From NCBI RefSeq assembly GCF_002109385.1, contig NZ_CP020814.1, positions 1,180,001 to 1,244,000 of the forward strand: a stretch of 64,000 bases of DNA, in the 5' to 3' direction. The notes beneath the pieces are model-generated. The model made no database searches, was not told the origin of the DNA, and was given only the letters and a program-made list of their open reading frames with translations. Positions 61,272 to 64,000 of this stretch are shown here, piece after piece (positions within the stretch are counted from its first letter, which is position 1; the number at the start of each line of letters is the position of its first letter). The translations under genes and the position numbers were made by a program. Origin of the DNA: Halalkalibacter krulwichiae (lineage in GTDB: Bacteria; Bacillota; Bacilli; Bacillales; Bacillaceae_D).

Positions 61272-61296
61272 GCCCCCTTTCAGTCTGAAAGGGGGC
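61272..61296 (-). terminator. Terminator of guaC
   Basis: GCCCCCTTTCA/TGAAAGGGGGC with a 3-base loop immediately downstream of guaC on the minus strand; the following TCTATTTGG is only partly T-rich. Confidence 0.8.
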
Positions 61297-61304
61297 GTAA
61301 TTAA

Positions 61305-62288
61305 TTAATATACTTTATCACCGTTAAAGATCGAATTTTTCACGACAACGTAGTCTACGTTTCGAATCGAGTCTAATTTCTTTCCGCCAGCGTAAGAAAT
61401 TGATGATTGAAGGTCTTGCTCCATTTCCACTAATGTATCTTGTAAAGAACCTTTGTGTTGAACGAGCATTTTCTTCCCTTCAACATTTTTCTTCTCACCT
61501 TTTTGGAATTCCGAAGCAGATCCGAAGTATTCCTTGAAAAGCTTTCCGTCTTTTTCAACCGTTTCACCTGGAGATTCTTCATGACCCGCGAATAAAGAGC
61601 CAATCATAACCATTGAAGCACCAAATCGAATGGACTTAGCAATATCACCATGTGTACGAATACCACCGTCAGCAATAATTGGTTTGCTAGCAGCTTTTGC
61701 ACACCAACGTAAGGCAGCTAACTGCCAACCGCCAGTTCCAAAACCGGTTTTAATCTTCGTAATACAAACTTTCCCTGGGCCGATTCCAACCTTTGTTGCG
61801 TCAGCACCAGCATTTTCTAATTCTCTAACTGCTTCTGGAGTACCGACATTTCCAGCGATGACAAAACTATTTGGTAAATGTTTTTTAATATGTTGAATCA
61901 TTTCAATAACAGCATTGGAATGGCCATGAGCTATATCGATTGTAATGTAATTAGGACAGAGCTGTTCAGCAACTAGTTGCTCAATGAAATCATATTCTTC
62001 AGTTTTAACTCCTACACTGATTGAGGAGAAAAGTCCTTTTGACTGCATATCTTTAATAAAGTTAATTCGTTTTTCTGGTTCAAAACGATGCATTATATAG
62101 AAGTAACCATTCTCTGCTAAGAAAATTGCGATTTTTTCATCAATAATTGTTTGCATATTTGCAGGCACTACAGGCAACTTGAATGTATGTCCACCTAGTG
62201 TAATGCTCGTATCACACTCAGATCTGCTGTTTACTACACACTTTGCGGGAATCAATTGGATATCTTCGTAATCAAATACATTTTCCAT
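61305..62288 (-). CDS. guaC: GMP reductase
   Basis: A 327-residue TIM-barrel enzyme that converts GMP to IMP and ammonia with NADPH. ATG 62288 ([16 protein letters not shown]) follows AGGAGTG; upstream in-frame codons precede the SD. The catalytic loop [22 protein letters not shown] places the nucleophile at Cys175, and [20 protein letters not shown] and GSLFAGHEE bind phosphate. It is the short form without the CBS domains of IMP dehydrogenase. Monocistronic, with its own promoter at 62352-62380. Confidence 0.96.
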   Translation of the reverse strand: MENVFDYEDIQLIPAKCVVNSRSECDTSITLGGHTFKLPVVPANMQTIIDEKIAIFLAENGYFYIMHRFEPEKRINFIKDMQSKGLFSSISVGVKTEEYDFIEQLVAEQLCPNYITIDIAHGHSNAVIEMIQHIKKHLPNSFVIAGNVGTPEAVRELENAGADATKVGIGPGKVCITKIKTGFGTGGWQLAALRWCAKAASKPIIADGGIRTHGDIAKSIRFGASMVMIGSLFAGHEESPGETVEKDGKLFKEYFGSASEFQKGEKKNVEGKKMLVQHKGSLQDTLVEMEQDLQSSISYAGGKKLDSIRNVDYVVVKNSIFNGDKVY

Positions 62289-62351
62289 GTTGCACACTCC
62301 TAAACACGAATATTGTGTTGGCTCACTTTTCAAATCGTTCGCCCATTTGGT

Positions 62352-62380
62352 AATATACATGAATTTTATTAGGTTGTCAA
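62352..62380 (-). promoter_or_regulatory. SigA promoter of guaC
   Basis: On the minus strand TTGACA (62375-62380), a 17-base spacer and TATATT (62352-62357), close to consensus. It lies in the 370-base gap 62289-62658. Confidence 0.82.
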
Positions 62381-62396
62381 AGTTTTTTGAAAAAGA

Positions 62397-62424
62397 TTCA
62401 TTATTTTCTTAGTAAAATAATGAA
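62397..62424. promoter_or_regulatory. Inverted repeat above the guaC promoter
   Basis: TTCATTATTTT/AAAATAATGAA, perfect 11-bp arms with a 6-base spacer, 17 bases above the -35. On the minus strand it is followed by TCTTTTTC, so it could be an operator or an AT-rich terminator. Confidence 0.5.
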
Positions 62425-62543
62425 TTTGATAAAGGTGTTTGCTTGTCCGTCCATTAATACGGTTTCCATTTGTTAGATATAGCATTCGCTGCTTGTACTT
62501 GAAAAGAAGGAAGATATTGTAGAAAAGGAGGGGCAAAGAAAAG

Positions 62544-62595
62544 AGACTAGTGACTGGAGAAGATCAAAAACTGATCCGGTTAAAGTCACTAGTCT
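62544..62595 (-). terminator. Terminator of the LD-carboxypeptidase gene
   Basis: The 12-bp stem AGACTAGTGACT/AGTCACTAGTCT is followed on the minus strand by CTTTTCTTT. Confidence 0.8.
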
Positions 62596-62658
62596 TCTAT
62601 TTATAGCAAACGTAGTTCAGCCTAAAAAGGAGTTTGCTGAATTGATGGACAAGATAAG

Positions 62659-63585
62659 TCATACAAAAGAGACAGTCGGTTCCACGACAGTTAAGCGGTT
62701 CTCGGTTGTATTCAAGTTTACAGTTGCACCAATTGGAATTGTTGCTTTATACAGTCCGTGTCCTGTAGAAAGATTGATCATAAGTGGCTTTCTTAATGGA
62801 ACTAAAAACTGATTAATCAATTGCTGGTAAGTCGTTCCCCAAGAAACGAGGCAGTTGGTGCACTCTCCCATGATAATCCCAAGACAATCCTGAAATTTTC
62901 CTGCCATTTGTAATTGAGCGAGGTACCGATAAATCATCGTGGTAGGGGAGTTTACCTCTTCTAAGAAAAGAATCTTACCCTTCGTGTCGATTTCATAAGG
63001 AGTTCCAAGCGTATTTACAAGAGAGGTCATATTTCCGCCAATGATAGGAGCGGTTACATTTCCTGGGACTAAGCTCACTTGTGGGAAGTTTGGTGGATTC
63101 TGAATCACTCTCGGTGAAACTCCCGTTGAAGTTGCTTCAAAAAATTGATTGAAATTATAAGTAGGCGTGTCTGGTCGAAAGTCACCAAGCATCAAACTGT
63201 GGAACGTAATTAAATCAGAAGATTGATACAAAGTATTTAAAAGGACAGTAATATCACTATAGCCTGATATAATTTTAGGGTTTTGTCTGATGATGTCATA
63301 GTCTAAAAAAGGCAGGAGTGTTTGTACACCAGTCCCTCCGCGGGTTGCTAAAATCAATTTAACTTGAGGATTTTGAAACATAGTCATAATATCTTCTGCT
63401 CTTTGTGGAGCTGGAGCAGAGACAATCCCATCAAAAGAATACATATAACGACCATACGCGATGTTAAATCCCATATTCATTAACGTTTGGATTCTAGCGT
63501 TAATAATATTTGCATCAAGAGGACTTCCTGGAGTAACCAAGCCAATTGTGTCTCCACTTTGTAATGCTGGTGGTTTTATCGCCAT
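62659..63585 (-). CDS. LD-carboxypeptidase (peptidase S66, MccF-like)
   Basis: A 308-residue cytoplasmic serine peptidase with SD AAAGGAGGA. The nucleophile Ser110 sits in SGYSDIT, with Glu209 or Glu210 in ILFLEEVN and His276 in STGHGLYK completing the Ser-Glu-His triad. The N-terminal LQSGDTIGLVTPGSP is typical. The S66 family trims the terminal D-alanine from muropeptides during wall recycling or inactivates microcin C7-like peptide antibiotics; which applies here is unclear. Monocistronic. Confidence 0.92.
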   Translation of the reverse strand: MAIKPPALQSGDTIGLVTPGSPLDANIINARIQTLMNMGFNIAYGRYMYSFDGIVSAPAPQRAEDIMTMFQNPQVKLILATRGGTGVQTLLPFLDYDIIRQNPKIISGYSDITVLLNTLYQSSDLITFHSLMLGDFRPDTPTYNFNQFFEATSTGVSPRVIQNPPNFPQVSLVPGNVTAPIIGGNMTSLVNTLGTPYEIDTKGKILFLEEVNSPTTMIYRYLAQLQMAGKFQDCLGIIMGECTNCLVSWGTTYQQLINQFLVPLRKPLMINLSTGHGLYKATIPIGATVNLNTTENRLTVVEPTVSFV

Positions 63586-63760
63586 AAGCTCCTCCTTTTA
63601 TCGTCAAAGTTATACCCCGAGTATAGTAATTAATATGAAGGAGAAGAACTTTTATTCGGCAATATTTATAAGACGAGGTCTGAGGATTTGTTTACGGTGC
63701 CTGTTGATCTTGTCATGTGAATAATGACAATAACGAATTGATTATTTTTTTAAAAAAGTC

Positions 63761-63811
63761 TTGCCAACACTGTATTAACCGTATTATTATTTATAGTACA
63801 GTTAATACAGT
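63761..63811 (+). promoter_or_regulatory. Promoter and operator of the GntR gene
   Basis: TTGCCA (63761-63766) and TATTAT (63785-63790, 18-base spacer) overlap a long dyad: ACTGTATTAAC (63769-63779) and GTTAATACAGT (63801-63811). Autorepression by the GntR/YtrA-type protein encoded next is likely. Confidence 0.7.
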
Positions 63812-63836
63812 TATTTAGTGTTGAAAGGAGGATTAT

Positions 63837-64000
63837 ATGTTTCAATTAGACATCAGAAGTAGAGTCCCAATTTATGAGCAATTAGTGGAAAAGTTAAAAG
63901 AACTTATCATTCATGAAGTGTATCAGCCAGACCAACAATTACCTTCTGTACGAGTTCTAGCACAGGAATTAACCGTAAACCCTAATACGATTCAAAAAGC
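63837..64000 (+). CDS. GntR-family regulator, YtrA subfamily (5' end only)
   Basis: The first 54 codons of a regulator cut by the window edge. SD AAAGGAGG precedes ATG. FQLDIRSRVPIYEQLVEKLKELI and the helix-turn-helix QQLPSVRVLAQELTVNPNTIQK are the YtrA-subfamily pattern, in which short regulators (about 120-130 residues) usually control an adjacent ABC transporter operon. Such an operon would lie just beyond the window. Confidence 0.9.
   Translation, partial: MFQLDIRSRVPIYEQLVEKLKELIIHEVYQPDQQLPSVRVLAQELTVNPNTIQK

Noticed and set aside
1..64000. CRISPR arrays, rRNA, tRNA, prophage or insertion sequences
   Set aside because: No regularly spaced repeats, no rRNA or tRNA signature and no transposase or integrase reading frame were seen.

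Overview
The window is a low-GC Gram-positive chromosome segment from a spore-forming Bacillaceae bacterium. The evidence is strong purine-rich Shine-Dalgarno (SD) sites, frequent TTG and GTG starts, SigI/RsgI, Spo0M, a WalR-type box, a manganese-catalase-like spore/coat family member and Bacillus-type operators. An alkaliphilic or halotolerant lifestyle is possible (an NhaC-like antiporter, very acidic surface proteins) but is only an inference. I saw no rRNA, tRNA, CRISPR array, prophage, integrase or transposase. It reads as ordinary core and accessory chromosome, mostly short operons separated by Rho-independent terminators.

Layout. 1-1.4 kb: end of adhE with an in-frame stop. 1.5-4.9 kb: lipoprotein, secreted DUF5667-like protein, sigI and rsgI. 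5-7 kb: chemoreceptor. 7.2-10 kb: small membrane peptide, ferritin-like protein, oxidoreductase, truncated nfo and a DsbA-like protein. 10-12.5 kb: HAD phosphatase, a possible leader RNA and an OFA-type MFS transporter. 13-14 kb: LysM/3D cell-wall protein with a WalR box. 14.3-16.1 kb: a yybP-ykoY (Mn2+) riboswitch ahead of DUF1232, kinase-like and membrane-protein genes. 16-21.5 kb (minus strand): spo0M, a DAACS symporter and a three-gene ABC transporter. 22-27.5 kb: acyl-CoA ligase, FAD oxidoreductase, azoreductase, coiled-coil protein and a medium-chain dehydrogenase. 27.7-30.5 kb: acidic lipoprotein, YusW-like protein, degenerate HPr-like protein and a nucleotidyltransferase. 30.5-45 kb: several transporters (OFA, MATE, HPP, EamA, DHA2), a DUF2935 remnant, a beta-propeller protein and a manganese catalase. 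45-50.5 kb: GNAT, polyphosphate-type VTC plus DUF4956 pair, a winged-helix/helical-repeat regulator and a sirtuin with an extra N-terminal region. 51-54 kb: a marR-MFS pair with two identical palindromic operators. 54.5-64 kb: YbaK, nicotinate phosphoribosyltransferase, glutamate dehydrogenase, UspA, an NhaC-like antiporter, GuaC, LD-carboxypeptidase and the start of a GntR/YtrA-type regulator.

Two cross-cutting patterns matter. First, at least seven genes carry frame disruptions, and most are explained by loss of one base from a homopolymer, usually G. This looks more like sequencing or assembly error than true decay, so those genes may be intact in the organism. Second, a palindromic intergenic repeat of about 130-230 bp occurs three times (about 32.0, 41.9 and 50.5 kb), and a near-identical terminator hairpin core recurs four times.

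The most promising unexplained biology is (a) the manganese riboswitch controlling a DUF1232 membrane protein and a protein-kinase-like gene instead of an obvious manganese exporter, (b) the SigI/RsgI locus preceded by a secreted protein whose lysine-rich tail resembles that of RsgI, and (c) the repeat family with apparent compensatory changes in its stem.
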